A program made the translations under genes and the position numbers. DNA of 64,000 nt from Pseudomonas sp. Irchel s3h14 (GTDB lineage Bacteria; Pseudomonadota; Gammaproteobacteria; Pseudomonadales; Pseudomonadaceae), in assembly GCF_900187425.1 (NCBI RefSeq), contig NZ_FYDJ01000002.1, positions 124,001 to 188,000 on the forward strand. Reading direction: 5' to 3'. The notes under the pieces were generated by a model. That model saw only the letters and a program-made list of their open reading frames with translations. It was not told where the DNA came from and did no database searches. This document shows positions 1 to 9,513 of the stretch, one piece after another. The stretch's first letter is position 1; each line of letters opens with the position of its first letter.

Positions 1-3000
1 CTTTGCCAGGCTCACCAGCTCAGCCTCGATCAAACCGTTATTGCCGAGCGCCAATGCTTCGTGGACCAGCACCTCCACACCCATGACGTTGAAAAGCTGT
101 GTGGCGCCATCGACGCAGTTGGATCGCATGTTGGCCTCCCTGAAAAACTGCTCTCGTAATGGAGCGTTCTCAGCCATGGTGTCCAGCATTCGCCAGACCT
201 TAGCCGTCAAATCGGCTCGATAGACCTTGCTGGCGGTGAAGTCGGCGGACTGGGTCAGGGCATTGAGTTCTTCAAAAAAATCCGTTGAGTTGAATTCATC
301 CTCAACCGCGTTCCAGACCTCTTGCTTGCTGACCCAATCACGCCGGGTCAATCCTTCCTCCCACTGGATGCTGGTGCGCACACCCATGGGAGGGTAAGGA
401 CGCTCAGGGTCCATGCCCGCCGACCGAACATAGTCTTTGAGGCGTTCCAGATTTTCAGCTGACATCCACGCGGGCTCGCGACTGAGCCAGGTACGCCCCA
501 ACAGCTCTGCGCCCCACGTGCCCGGCGTAACGCGCGGAATGTCCGTCAACACGTTGTAACGCAGGTCCAGGAAAAAGTGCCTGAACCGTGGTCGGTCAAA
601 CAGCCCGGGCGGCCACGTGGTGGCCCCTGTATGAGTCAGCACCAGGGTATGCAAGTCAGGCATGAGACTGATGTTCGGTAACAACCCCAACGGGTTTTCA
701 CCCAGACGTAAACTGCTCAACAGGGTACGGTTTCTGAGCATCTCGCGATCGAGGATGTTAAGCACAATCCGGTTGCGCGTGAGATCCAGGTCTGTCAGGT
801 GCGGCATATGGGCGATGCTCGATGGCAGCGACGTCAATTTGTTCCGCGCAAGGTCCAGCACGTGCACCTTGCGAAAGGAACGAAGAAAAGGTTGCTCGAC
901 ATTCGATAGCCCGGTATTGCGTAACCACAGACGCGTGACGTGATCGAAGTTGGCCGCCAGTCGGGGCATACGATCGATGTGCATATGCAATTCAAAATTG
1001 CTCAGGTCCAATGTCTGCCCAAGAACCCTCCCACTCGCATCCAGGTGCCTTGGACCAGTACGCTGCCAACACTGCCTGATCTTTTTGGCGAGGGTATTCC
1101 TGGCTTCCACTTCGGCAAAACCGCTGGGGCTCAAACGAAAATCCCGGGTCGGCCCGTTCACCCAGCGCTTCAGGGCTGAAACCATCTGGTTGAATTCGAT
1201 CTCAAGCGCCTGGACCTCTAGCCCAACCGAGGTATTTCGTTGGCGCAGGGTTTCAATAAACGCATCGAGTTCTGTATCTGTGAGGGTTGGGTAAAGGCTG
1301 CGCACGCGAAGCCGTGCATCCGACTCCCCGGAAACGCCTCGATAGCCGTCCATGCCTCCAGGCAGCTTCATTGTGTGCGGATCGTAAGCCGGTTTACGAA
1401 TCGGATGCTCGAGCAACGTCGACGCGAACCGATCATGGCTCAGGGGTGAGCGCTGTATCGCAAACTTGAGCCGTGCGCCTTCGTGAATGCCATAGCCCAA
1501 CGCGTTGCGTTGCGCATCCGGCAGGGCGTGCAAGACCGAAGCATAGAACTCATCGGCGCCGTGCAAATGCCGATCATCCGCGTCCCGCGTCTGGTAACGC
1601 CCGTCTTCCTCAAGAATCAGCACCTTGCGGATCGGCGCATTTTCCGGCCCCACGCTGGCGTGCAGTTTCCCGGCAAACCCCAGTTCGCGAATTTCGATCC
1701 GCACCTCATCGGACCATCCTGGCAGGCCGGCCAAGGAGCCCAGTTCGAGCCTGCGCGAGTCGGCACTGGCCAGCTCCTCAAAATAGAGGCCCTCATACGC
1801 ACGGTTCAATCGCACCCGGTCACGCACCGCCCGGGCCTGTTGACGCAAGCGCAGCGAGAGACGCTGTTTTTCGCTCAGGTGTTGCAGATCGGCCGGCTCG
1901 GCATGCTCCAGCAGTTCCAGCGTAACGCTGGCCGGCAACTCAGGAACGTTATTGAGCACTCGTTGCACACGAGGGTCGCTGGAAACATCGCGGCCTTTGT
2001 AAAGTGCATCGAATACGGTTTTCTTGTGCTTCCCTGCCTGCACGACCAACTGCTTGCGTAGCGCATCAATACGCTCAGGTGTACCCACCGCGACCTCATC
2101 GCCGAGCAGGTCGCGAATCTCGGTTTCGTTCAGCGATTCAATGACTCGCTCGGGCAGCTTTCCGGCAGCCACTTCGGAACGACTGACCTTGATCGTCATC
2201 GGCTCGGATGCCGTTGCATTGCCGTGTTTGACGGAGGTCCCGGAACGATCCGACGCCTCGAAAACTTCCAGCGCCCGGTTCTCGGGCCAGCGCGGCAGTT
2301 CAACCGTGACCTCTGGCACAAAGCCAATCATCGTCTCTGGAATCTGGTTAGCCGCGATGTGCTGCGGGAATCGTTCAGCATCGGCATAGGTATTGAAGCG
2401 CAAGAAGGTATCGCGCAGCAGCGCGGGCGGGGTTTCATGCTCGACGTGCAACCGGCGCAGCAGGTTTTCGTCTACCCCGCTCACGTGTTGAATCATGCCT
2501 AACGTCTGCGCAGAGTATCCGTCGAGCGTGGTGTGCATGCGCTGCATCAACCGTTTCGCTTCCCACTCCAGCGGCCGCTCGGTCTCGACCTTCCAGGCAC
2601 CGGTCTTGTTGTGCTCCACCACTGGTTTGTAGGCCGTGCGGCGCTGCGGATGTTCCAGTCGATGCTGACCCGTCACCGGGTCCTGGCTCACCTGATAGTT
2701 TTTTTCCTCCAGCCGCAGCCACTGCTTGCCGCCCTGTTCAATCAGGCCGATGTCGTTGGGCACGGCATTGGCCGGCAGCGCCACCGGGTGCGCATAAGGC
2801 CCGACGTCCGGTTTCCACAGGCGGGTCTTGCCTCCGGGCAGTTCCACCGGTTGCAGGCTGTCGATCAGCGCGCTGGGCTTGACCGCTGCGACGGCCCCCC
2901 GGGGCAGCACATGCCCGGCGCCCATCAGCGCCAATTGGGCAAAGTTGATCAGCACCCCGTTGATGTGCGCCCCGGCCTCCTCCCGGTCGCCCTTGCTCCA

Positions 3001-4626
3001 GTCTTCGATACCCTCCAGCAGCTCATCGGCGATCTGCGCGACCATCACCCCCAACAGGACTTCACCCACGCCCGGGATCAGCATCCCGACGAAGTTGAAA
3101 ATGTTCCAGCCAATGTCCAGATAGCTGGTCAGGCGTTTCCAGCGCGTGGTGGCATCCTCATCGCCGGTCGGCACCGCGATCACGCGCGCATCGGCGATGG
3201 CTTTATTGCGTTTGTCGACATACAGCCATTGCCACAAGTCCCCGCCAATCAGGTTGGTGATGGGCTCTGCGGTCGGGTTTTCGACTGCGGTTTCCCGCCA
3301 CCAGGGGCCCATGTCCAACGGCTCGCGTTGTTGCCAGACAACACGCGTCAGCCGCTCTTTGACCCGGGCGAAGAATTTGCCCTTGTCCTTTTGCCTCACG
3401 AAGCGACTGAAAAACGCTTGATACTCCGTATCGCGCAGCTGGCTCAGCAGCTCTTTCATGAAGTCGGCGAGGGAGTTGTACTCTTTCAGCGGGTGCAGCG
3501 GATCGTCCGGCACGTAGGCAATCACCGGTCCATCCAGTCGGCTTTGCTGATAGATATCTTCGCGGCGCAGCATGTCCTCATGCACACCGGCAGGGCCGTT
3601 GGCCAGGAACGACTGCAGCAGTTTGTATGCGTCGTAAGTACTACCCGTCAGCGCCGGCATGCGTTGCGACCAGTCGCTCCAGAACTTCAGACCGTCGGGC
3701 GTCAAGCCGTCGACCAACGACTTGAGCCTGGACGGCTGGCTCACCGCACTGAACAACACGATGCCGTGCAACGTGAAACCCATCAGCGAGAGCCGATGCC
3801 GGTGCAGTGGCTGACCATGAAAGGTGATATCGCTTTTGCCATCACGCACCTGTTGAAGTTTGCCGTAGGCATACTCGCTGATATCTTTTTTCAAATAAGC
3901 CATCAGCGCGTCCAGATTAAAGGACGCTTTCTGCGCGGCCAGCGCATGCTCTTCCAATAACTGCCGGGCCTTTGGATCAGCCGGCAACAGAATGCTTTTT
4001 ATATGGGTTTGATACTGTGCCCCCAGATCCAGGCGCCGACACAGCGTGGCGATTTTTTGGGTGGTCATTGTTGCTTCAAATTTCAACTCTCCTTTGAAGT
4101 TCCTCGAATACACACCGGAACCGGTCCTGAAATGATCTTCAGCGGTTTCCGGCTCTTCGAAGTTATGCAATGCCGCCTCCAGCAGCGTGGATTCGCGCAG
4201 ATAGCTGGCGCCACGGTCGATCGCCAGGAGAATCTTGTCCGGCACATACAACTTCACCGTCAGTTGGCTGACGTCGACACGGGTGTTGAAATTCGACCTG
4301 ATGAGCGTGGACAGCAAGGGTTTGGCGAACGCCTGAATGTCCTGTTGCAGGCTTTTCAGCGGGCCATCGACCTTCGCTTGCAAGCGCCAGCGCTCCTCGA
4401 CCAGTTGCGAGAGGTAGCGCCGATTGAGGCTGGACGCGCTCATGTACCAATCGGGAAAAATTGTATTTAAATCATTTAAACCGTCCAGTGATAACAGTCG
4501 ACTCACCGGCGCTTCTGTTATGGCGCTGGGCAGTGCCTGGACAATACGTTCGTGGTGAGAGCCTTTATGGATAACTGGATTGACCAACTCTTGCCCAACA
4601 CTTTCCAACCCTTTTAATTCAGACAT
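1..4626 (-). CDS. DUF6543/LRR toxin with C-terminal NEL-type E3 ubiquitin ligase domain (partial, C-terminus beyond window)
   Basis: The frame is open from the ATG at 4626 to base 1, giving 1542 codons with no stop, so the C-terminus lies outside the window. Residues about 1-1150 resemble the DUF6543 (dermonecrotic-toxin-like) backbone of Pseudomonas, with a hydrophobic segment around M515 (MLIPGVGEVLLGV) followed by a WSKGD motif. Leucine-rich repeats follow at about 1204-1360 (for example VLDLARNKLTSLP). From about 1375 the sequence matches the NEL ligase fold and has the catalytic CxD motif as Cys1504-Val-Asp1506 (SNCVDGATQLFN). NEL enzymes of Shigella IpaH and Salmonella SspH type form a ubiquitin thioester on that Cys and modify host proteins. 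There is no Sec signal peptide, so export by a specialised system is inferred. No clear Shine-Dalgarno precedes the ATG and the upstream DNA is AT-rich. The opposite strand has open frames of up to 475 codons, which are shadows. Confidence 0.88.
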   Translation of the reverse strand, partial: MSELKGLESVGQELVNPVIHKGSHHERIVQALPSAITEAPVSRLLSLDGLNDLNTIFPDWYMSASSLNRRYLSQLVEERWRLQAKVDGPLKSLQQDIQAFAKPLLSTLIRSNFNTRVDVSQLTVKLYVPDKILLAIDRGASYLRESTLLEAALHNFEEPETAEDHFRTGSGVYSRNFKGELKFEATMTTQKIATLCRRLDLGAQYQTHIKSILLPADPKARQLLEEHALAAQKASFNLDALMAYLKKDISEYAYGKLQQVRDGKSDITFHGQPLHRHRLSLMGFTLHGIVLFSAVSQPSRLKSLVDGLTPDGLKFWSDWSQRMPALTGSTYDAYKLLQSFLANGPAGVHEDMLRREDIYQQSRLDGPVIAYVPDDPLHPLKEYNSLADFMKELLSQLRDTEYQAFFSRFVRQKDKGKFFARVKERLTRVVWQQREPLDMGPWWRETAVENPTAEPITNLIGGDLWQWLYVDKRNKAIADARVIAVPTGDEDATTRWKRLTSYLDIGWNIFNFVGMLIPGVGEVLLGVMVAQIADELLEGIEDWSKGDREEAGAHINGVLINFAQLALMGAGHVLPRGAVAAVKPSALIDSLQPVELPGGKTRLWKPDVGPYAHPVALPANAVPNDIGLIEQGGKQWLRLEEKNYQVSQDPVTGQHRLEHPQRRTAYKPVVEHNKTGAWKVETERPLEWEAKRLMQRMHTTLDGYSAQTLGMIQHVSGVDENLLRRLHVEHETPPALLRDTFLRFNTYADAERFPQHIAANQIPETMIGFVPEVTVELPRWPENRALEVFEASDRSGTSVKHGNATASEPMTIKVSRSEVAAGKLPERVIESLNETEIRDLLGDEVAVGTPERIDALRKQLVVQAGKHKKTVFDALYKGRDVSSDPRVQRVLNNVPELPASVTLELLEHAEPADLQHLSEKQRLSLRLRQQARAVRDRVRLNRAYEGLYFEELASADSRRLELGSLAGLPGWSDEVRIEIRELGFAGKLHASVGPENAPIRKVLILEEDGRYQTRDADDRHLHGADEFYASVLHALPDAQRNALGYGIHEGARLKFAIQRSPLSHDRFASTLLEHPIRKPAYDPHTMKLPGGMDGYRGVSGESDARLRVRSLYPTLTDTELDAFIETLRQRNTSVGLEVQALEIEFNQMVSALKRWVNGPTRDFRLSPSGFAEVEARNTLAKKIRQCWQRTGPRHLDASGRVLGQTLDLSNFELHMHIDRMPRLAANFDHVTRLWLRNTGLSNVEQPFLRSFRKVHVLDLARNKLTSLPSSIAHMPHLTDLDLTRNRIVLNILDREMLRNRTLLSSLRLGENPLGLLPNISLMPDLHTLVLTHTGATTWPPGLFDRPRFRHFFLDLRYNVLTDIPRVTPGTWGAELLGRTWLSREPAWMSAENLERLKDYVRSAGMDPERPYPPMGVRTSIQWEEGLTRRDWVSKQEVWNAVEDEFNSTDFFEELNALTQSADFTASKVYRADLTAKVWRMLDTMAENAPLREQFFREANMRSNCVDGATQLFNVMGVEVLVHEALALGNNGLIEAELVSLAK

Positions 4627-4800
4627 TATGTAACAACCAAAGTAACGATAGGAGTGATCAGCTTAAGCGCCACCCCCTGAAATAAAAGACTAAAAAACTG
4701 CTGGGCCGACGGCCATTCAATAGCGTGATTGTTCAACTATTAAAGAGTTAAACATACATATATAACACCCTTGTTTTGATGCCGGGAGACCGCGTTATCC

Positions 4801-4836
4801 TTCATCGCGAGCTTGCTCCGGGCGGCGTTCCGACGA
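4801..4836. repeat. Degenerate REP-like element (remnant)
   Basis: This stretch shares about 24 bases, including GCTTGCTCCGGGCGGCG, with one arm of the inverted repeat at 30641-30747. It is a solitary arm with no partner, between the NEL toxin start and the end of cbpM. The rest of 4627-4873 is AT-rich and probably carries the toxin promoter. Confidence 0.5.
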
Positions 4837-4873
4837 TAGCGGCCTCAAAAGCACCACAAAAGCATCAGAACAA

Positions 4874-5179
4874 TTACTCGACGATCAACCGAGCCAACCG
4901 CTGCTTGAGCATGCGGTTCTCGGCCCGCAGTTGCTGCACTTCTTCCAGCAGGTCCAGCGCCAGGGCGACGCCTTCCCATTCCAGCTCCAGATCGTGCCGC
5001 AGCTTGGCGGCACGTTTGGCCAGTGCCAGCTCATAATCGTTGAAACGCCAATCCTTGGGCTGCTTGCCCTGAGGTTCGAGGATGCCGTGTTCGACGATTT
5101 CGATCACGTAGACGTCCGACAAATCGGTCGCCTCACAGAATTCTGCCATGTCCAGTTGAACGATCAGGGGGTTGCTCAT
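4874..5179 (-). CDS. cbpM: Chaperone modulator CbpM
   Basis: This 101-residue protein has the same length as E. coli CbpM and a closely similar layout: a MerR-like helical N-terminal half (EFCEATDLSD) and a C-terminal helix ending in ENRMLKQRLARL. CbpM binds the J-domain of CbpA and inhibits both its DnaK co-chaperone and its DNA-binding activities. It lies 23 bp downstream of cbpA on the same strand, the standard two-gene operon. A GGAG Shine-Dalgarno stands before the ATG at 5179. Confidence 0.93.
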   Translation of the reverse strand: MSNPLIVQLDMAEFCEATDLSDVYVIEIVEHGILEPQGKQPKDWRFNDYELALAKRAAKLRHDLELEWEGVALALDLLEEVQQLRAENRMLKQRLARLIVE

Positions 5180-5202
5180 GATGGGCTACTCCGTCTCTTG
5201 GA

Positions 5203-6150
5203 TCAGAAGTGTTCTCTGGGGTTGAAAGCCGCTTTTTTCGCCAGTTCCTGCCACAGCGCCTTGACCTCGTCGTCCGAGGTTTTAGGCATGACGGCCTTGA
5301 GTTGTACAAACAGATAACCGCGATGACCGGCCTTGTTCAGCAACCCGTGGCCCTTGGCGCGCATGCGCTGGCCGTTCTGGCTGCCGGCCGGAACCTTGAG
5401 GTTGATCTTGCCTGTCAGTGTAGGCACTGCCACCTCTGTACCCAATGCCAACTCCCACGGAGCCAGCGGCAAGGTAATGATCAGGTTCTCGCCTTCGACG
5501 TCGAACTTGGGGTGCGGCGCAAAGCGAATGATCAAGAACAAGTCGCCATTGGCCCCGCCACCAGTGCCTGGTGCACCCTGGCCCTTGAGGCGGATGCGCT
5601 CGCCGTCGGCCACGCCGGCCGGGATCTTCACGTTCAGGCTTTTGCTGGTGTTGCTGACATGCTGGCCGGCAGCGTTGTACTGCGGCACCTGGAAGGTGAC
5701 CTTCTTCGATTCGTTCGAAAGGGTTTCTTCCAGAAAAATCCCGAGTTCCATTTCCACGTCTTGCCCTCGACGTCCGGCGCTACGGCCAGACTGTCCACCA
5801 CCAAAACCAGGGCCACGGTTGCCGAAGATCGAACTGAAGAAGTCCGAAAAATCGCCTGTGTCCTGACCACCACCGAAACCGCCTGCGCCACGACCCTGCC
5901 AACCCGGCGGGCCCTGGAACGGTTGGCCGTGCTGGCCGTATTTGCGCAAGTCGTCGTATTCGGCGCGCTTGTCGGCGCTTTTCAGCGCCTCATAGGCTTC
6001 CGAGGCGTCTTTGAATTTGGACTCGGCGTCCTTTTCCTTGCTGACGTCCGGGTGATACTTGCGCGCCAGCTTGCGATAGGCGGCCTTGATCGCCTTATCG
6101 TCCGCGGTCGGTTCCACACCGAGAATCTTGTAATAGTCTTTGAAGTCCAT
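5203..6150 (-). CDS. cbpA: Curved DNA-binding protein CbpA (DnaJ-class co-chaperone)
   Basis: The 315-residue product has an N-terminal J-domain ([11 protein letters not shown], then the HPD motif in KYHPDVSKE), a Gly/Phe-rich linker at about 75-130, and two C-terminal substrate-binding beta domains without the zinc-finger cysteines of DnaJ. That combination defines CbpA, a DnaJ paralogue that stimulates DnaK and also binds curved DNA in stationary phase. It is followed by its modulator cbpM. An Hsp70-like gene runs divergently from 6448, so this is a small chaperone neighbourhood. Confidence 0.95.
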   Translation of the reverse strand: MDFKDYYKILGVEPTADDKAIKAAYRKLARKYHPDVSKEKDAESKFKDASEAYEALKSADKRAEYDDLRKYGQHGQPFQGPPGWQGRGAGGFGGGQDTGDFSDFFSSIFGNRGPGFGGGQSGRSAGRRGQDVEMELGIFLEETLSNESKKVTFQVPQYNAAGQHVSNTSKSLNVKIPAGVADGERIRLKGQGAPGTGGGANGDLFLIIRFAPHPKFDVEGENLIITLPLAPWELALGTEVAVPTLTGKINLKVPAGSQNGQRMRAKGHGLLNKAGHRGYLFVQLKAVMPKTSDDEVKALWQELAKKAAFNPREHF

Positions 6151-6447
6151 CTAAGGATCACCATCCGTTATCGATATCGCGCCACCACCGGCAGCATGCG
6201 CTTATAGGCAGCCGCGAGGTTGACCGATCTCAAGGTTGTGACCGGGCAGCGCATCAGAAGTTTATCGGCAGCGGTGGGCAGTTCTTGCGACCGCCAAATG
6301 GCTGCCAGGGTCGATGCAGACAAGTTTGGGGCATCGGGCCAGCTTATCAAGGCGCTATTCGTGGTGATTTAGCAGATAGTCGGCCTTCGAATCTGCGCCG
6401 CACTGACATACACTGCGCGGCCGTTTTTTAACCGGAACTCGAAAGAC
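6151..6447. other. Divergent intergenic region between cbpA and the Hsp70-like gene
   Basis: These 297 bases separate two divergently transcribed chaperone genes and must hold both promoters. I looked for sigma-32 elements (CTTGAAA with CCCATNT) and found only a weak CTTGAGA / CCTATAA pair on the cbpA side, with non-canonical spacing of about 19 bases. No repeat, RNA gene or credible small ORF was seen. Confidence 0.4.
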
Positions 6448-7722
6448 ATGAAAAACGCATCTCCAGCCCGTGCCTGTGGTATCGACTTCGGCACGTCCAA
6501 CTCCACCGTCGGCTGGCTGCGCCCCGGCATGGAAACGCTGATCGCGCTGGAGGACGACAAGATCACCCTGCCTTCGGTGGTCTTCTTCAACATGGAAGAA
6601 CGCCGCCCGGTGTACGGCCGCCTCGCGCTGCACGAGTACCTGGAAGGCTATGAAGGCCGGTTGATGCGCTCGCTCAAGAGCCTGCTGGGCTCCAAGCTGA
6701 TCAAGCACGACACCAGCGTTCTGGGCACGGCGATGCCGTTCAAGGACCTGCTCGGTTTATTCATCGGCCAGCTGAAGAAGCGCGCCGAAACTGCCGCCGG
6801 TCGGGAGTTCGATGAAGTGGTGCTCGGCCGTCCGGTGTTCTTCGTCGACGACGATGAGTTGGCCGACCAGGAAGCCGAAAACACTCTGGTGGACGTGGCC
6901 CGCGCCATCGGTTTCAAGGATGTTTCATTCCAGTACGAACCGATTGCGGCGGCCTTCGACTATGAGTCGACCATCGAAAAAGAAGAGCTGGTACTGATCG
7001 TCGACATCGGCGGTGGTACGTCAGACTTCTCGCTGGTACGCCTGTCCCCTGAACGCCGCACCCACGACAACCGTCACGACGACATCCTCGCCACCGGCGG
7101 CGTGCACATCGGCGGGACCGATTTCGACAAGCAACTGAGCCTGCAAGGCCTGATGCCGCTGTTCGGCTACGGCAGCCGGATGAAGAGCGGCGCTTACATG
7201 CCGACCAGCCACCACATGAACCTGGCGACCTGGCACACCATCAACTCGGTGTACTCGCAAAAGTCCACCCTGGCGCTGGGCAGCATGCGCTACGACATCG
7301 AAGACACCGGCGGCATCGATCGCCTGTTCAAGCTGATCGACCAGCGCGCCGGCCATTGGCTGGCCATGGAAGTGGAAGAAACCAAGATCCAGTTGACCCA
7401 TGCCGACAGCCGCCATGTGCCGCTGGACCGCATCGAACCGGGTTTGAGCGTGGAGTTGAGCCGGGCACTGTTCGAATCGGCCATCGACAACTTGCTGGAG
7501 CGCGTGCGCAACAGCGTGACCCAGCTGTTGAACGACGCCAACGTGCGGGTCGATCAGGTGGATACGGTGTTTTTCACAGGGGGCTCGAGCGGAATTCCGG
7601 CACTGCGCAACAGCGTCTCGGCGATGTTGCCGAATGCGCGGCATGTGGAAGGAAACATCTTCGGCAGCATCGGCAGTGGCTTGGCGATTGAAGCGATGAA
7701 GCGCTACGGCACGATGGATTGA
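6448..7722 (+). CDS. Hsp70-family ATPase, YegD-like chaperone
   Basis: The 424-residue protein keeps the actin/Hsp70 nucleotide-binding signatures: phosphate-1 loop ([13 protein letters not shown]) near residue 12, phosphate-2 loop ([13 protein letters not shown]) near 184, and adenosine motif ([14 protein letters not shown]) near 376. It lacks the beta-sandwich substrate-binding domain and lid of DnaK, as in the YegD subgroup, whose clients are not defined. The gene stands alone and diverges from cbpA-cbpM; a functional link with that J-protein pair is possible but inferred only from proximity. Confidence 0.9.
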   Translation: MKNASPARACGIDFGTSNSTVGWLRPGMETLIALEDDKITLPSVVFFNMEERRPVYGRLALHEYLEGYEGRLMRSLKSLLGSKLIKHDTSVLGTAMPFKDLLGLFIGQLKKRAETAAGREFDEVVLGRPVFFVDDDELADQEAENTLVDVARAIGFKDVSFQYEPIAAAFDYESTIEKEELVLIVDIGGGTSDFSLVRLSPERRTHDNRHDDILATGGVHIGGTDFDKQLSLQGLMPLFGYGSRMKSGAYMPTSHHMNLATWHTINSVYSQKSTLALGSMRYDIEDTGGIDRLFKLIDQRAGHWLAMEVEETKIQLTHADSRHVPLDRIEPGLSVELSRALFESAIDNLLERVRNSVTQLLNDANVRVDQVDTVFFTGGSSGIPALRNSVSAMLPNARHVEGNIFGSIGSGLAIEAMKRYGTMD

Positions 7723-7731
7723 TCCTGCTGT

Positions 7732-7844
7732 GATCGTTCCCACGCTCTGCGTGGGAATGCCGCCATGGACGCTCTGCGTCCGCTGTTGAAGCTGTGACGC
7801 GGAGCGTCACGGGATGCATTCCCACGCAGAGCGTGGGAACGATC
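7732..7844. repeat. REP family A inverted pair (BIME-like)
   Basis: Two inverted copies of GATCGTTCCCACGCTCTGCG begin and end the element, with a second internal dyad around GACGCTCTGCGTC / GACGCGGAGCGTC. Similar elements occur at 14375, 20941 and 44616. It lies between the convergent 3' ends of the Hsp70-like gene and the AI-2E-type transporter and could act as a bidirectional terminator. Confidence 0.9.
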
Positions 7845-7853
7845 GGGTGGTCG

Positions 7854-8867
7854 TTAAACCATCCCCACTTGCTTCAACTCACTCTTCAGGTACGCGTAAT
7901 AAATCGGCCCTGCCACCACCCCCGGCAGGCCGAACGCGGCCTCGAACACCAGCATCGCCAGCAGCAACTCCCACGACTTGGCACTGATCTGCCCGCCAAC
8001 AATGCGCGCGTTGAGAAAGTATTCGAGCTTGTGGATAACAATCAGGTAACCCAGCGCCGCCACGGCCACCCAGATCGACAGCGACAGACCGACGATGGTG
8101 ATCAGGGTGTTCGACATCAGGTTGCCGATCACCGGCAGCAGGCCGAGCAGGAACGTCAGTACGATCAGGGTTTTGGTCAGCGGCAGCTTGATCCCGAACA
8201 TCGGCAGGACCACCGCCAGGAAAATCCCGGTGAAGAAGGTGTTGAGCAGGGAAATCTTGATCTGGGCGAACACAATGTTGCGAAACGCCTGGACCAGCAG
8301 GTGCAAGCGGTCGAACAGCGCGGCGGCCAATGGCTTGCGCTTGGTCACGTCCGGCACGCGCTGCAAGGCAATGATCGCCCCCAGCACCATGCCGATCAAC
8401 AGCGTCACAAACATGTGCGCCGCGTCCTTGCCCACCAGCTGCAAGTCGCTGAGGTGCTTGCTCACCCACTCGCCAATCGCCACGCGGAACTCGGCGGCGC
8501 TGGCGGGCAGATAGGCGTCGATGAACGGCGGCAGTTGCCCGCGCGCCCGATCAACCACACCCATGAATTTGTCGAGAGAAGCGCCGGGGTTTTCCGCTTC
8601 ATGCAGCAGAAAGCTGAAGGCACCGGCAAAGATCAGCGACAACACACTGACCACCAGCGTCCCCAACAACGCCACCGCCAGCCAGCGCGCACGCCGACCT
8701 TCGATCAGCCGCTGCAATTGCGGGGTGAGCATGTTGACCAGTTCGAACACCAGCAGCCCGGCCAGCAAACTCGGCAGTAATCGCAGCGGGATCACCAGCA
8801 ACAATCCACCAAAGATGATGACCCAACTGATTGACAACAAGACTTGGCGTTGAGAAAACGTTGGCAT
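7854..8867 (-). CDS. AI-2E family transporter (PerM/YdbI-like membrane protein)
   Basis: The 337-residue protein has about eight hydrophobic segments with the family arrangement: two at the N-terminus (about 10-60), a long hydrophilic loop (about 90-150), then five or six helices to residue about 315. The segment IKISLLNTFFTGIFLAVVLPMFG and the following helices are typical of the AI-2E exporter/permease family. Members include E. coli TqsA as well as ion antiporters, so the substrate cannot be read from the sequence. Single gene, start ATG at 8867. Confidence 0.88.
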   Translation of the reverse strand: MPTFSQRQVLLSISWVIIFGGLLLVIPLRLLPSLLAGLLVFELVNMLTPQLQRLIEGRRARWLAVALLGTLVVSVLSLIFAGAFSFLLHEAENPGASLDKFMGVVDRARGQLPPFIDAYLPASAAEFRVAIGEWVSKHLSDLQLVGKDAAHMFVTLLIGMVLGAIIALQRVPDVTKRKPLAAALFDRLHLLVQAFRNIVFAQIKISLLNTFFTGIFLAVVLPMFGIKLPLTKTLIVLTFLLGLLPVIGNLMSNTLITIVGLSLSIWVAVAALGYLIVIHKLEYFLNARIVGGQISAKSWELLLAMLVFEAAFGLPGVVAGPIYYAYLKSELKQVGMV

Positions 8868-8990
8868 ACAGCCTCAAAACGAACGGCGTAAAAGGATTGG
8901 CAGTCTGCCAGCGTTCCGATGCCAGCACTAGGGATTGTGTAGGTCGACCTTAGTGGGGGCGCTGGCGACTTTTTGCAGTGCCCTTCCCGG

Positions 8991-9097
8991 CCCCTTCGCG
9001 AGCAAGCCCGCTCCCACATTAGACCGAGTTCTTCCAGATGGAATGCGGTCGAATGTGGGAGCGGCGGTGCGACGATTCGACTTGCTCGCGAAGGGGA
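8991..9097. repeat. REP family B inverted pair, right arm with 15-base insertion
   Basis: Left arm is CTTCGCGAGCAAGCCCGCTC; the right arm is its inverse but carries the extra block around GCGACGATTCGACTTGCTCG. It occupies most of the gap between psiF and the AI-2E transporter gene. Relatives lie at 18204, 30641, 33364, 35733, 37593, 55114 and 61953. Confidence 0.88.
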
Positions 9098-9143
9098 CCT
9101 CACAGCCCCACAAATCTCCCGGCTCCACCCATGACCACGTTGT

Positions 9144-9449
9144 TTATTTTTTCTTCAGGCAATCACTCATGAAGGTTTGGCGCGCATCGCCCTTGAGCGC
9201 CTGAGTGGCGGCATCGGCGTTGCAGGTTTTCATTTTCTCTTGCTGAGGCGTCAGGGGTTTAGCGGCATCGGCGGCGGGTGCAGCTTTGAGGCAGTTGCTC
9301 ATGAAAGCTTTGCGTTCATCTCCCTTTAGGCTTTTCGCGGTAGCGTCAGCATTGCAGGTGGTCATCTTGTTCTGTTGCTCGGTGGCGGCAAAACCCTGGG
9401 CGCAGAACAGCAAACCGATCATCAACAAAGGGACACGCAACATCTTCAT
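9144..9449 (-). CDS. PsiF-family small secreted protein
   Basis: The 101-residue protein starts at the ATG at 9449 preceded by AAGGAG. It has a signal peptide (MKMLRVPLLMIGLLFCAQGFAA) and two tandem PsiF repeats, each containing TCNAD and a KGD-R--FMS-CLK motif at about 30-55 and 75-101. E. coli psiF belongs to the phosphate-starvation regulon; the molecular function is unknown. The same frame stays open to 9704, but that extension overlaps the AraC-family gene and is not coding. Confidence 0.9.
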   Translation of the reverse strand: MKMLRVPLLMIGLLFCAQGFAATEQQNKMTTCNADATAKSLKGDERKAFMSNCLKAAPAADAAKPLTPQQEKMKTCNADAATQALKGDARQTFMSDCLKKK

Positions 9450-9513
9450 GGAGTTTTCTCCTTGTTGCCGCACCGACGAGCACGGCCTCGCTCTGGAGTG
9501 TAGACAACACCTG

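Noticed and set aside
2533..3960. 475-codon plus-strand open frame opposite the NEL toxin
   Set aside because: The minus-strand frame is continuous for 1542 codons with clear domain structure, so this is a shadow.
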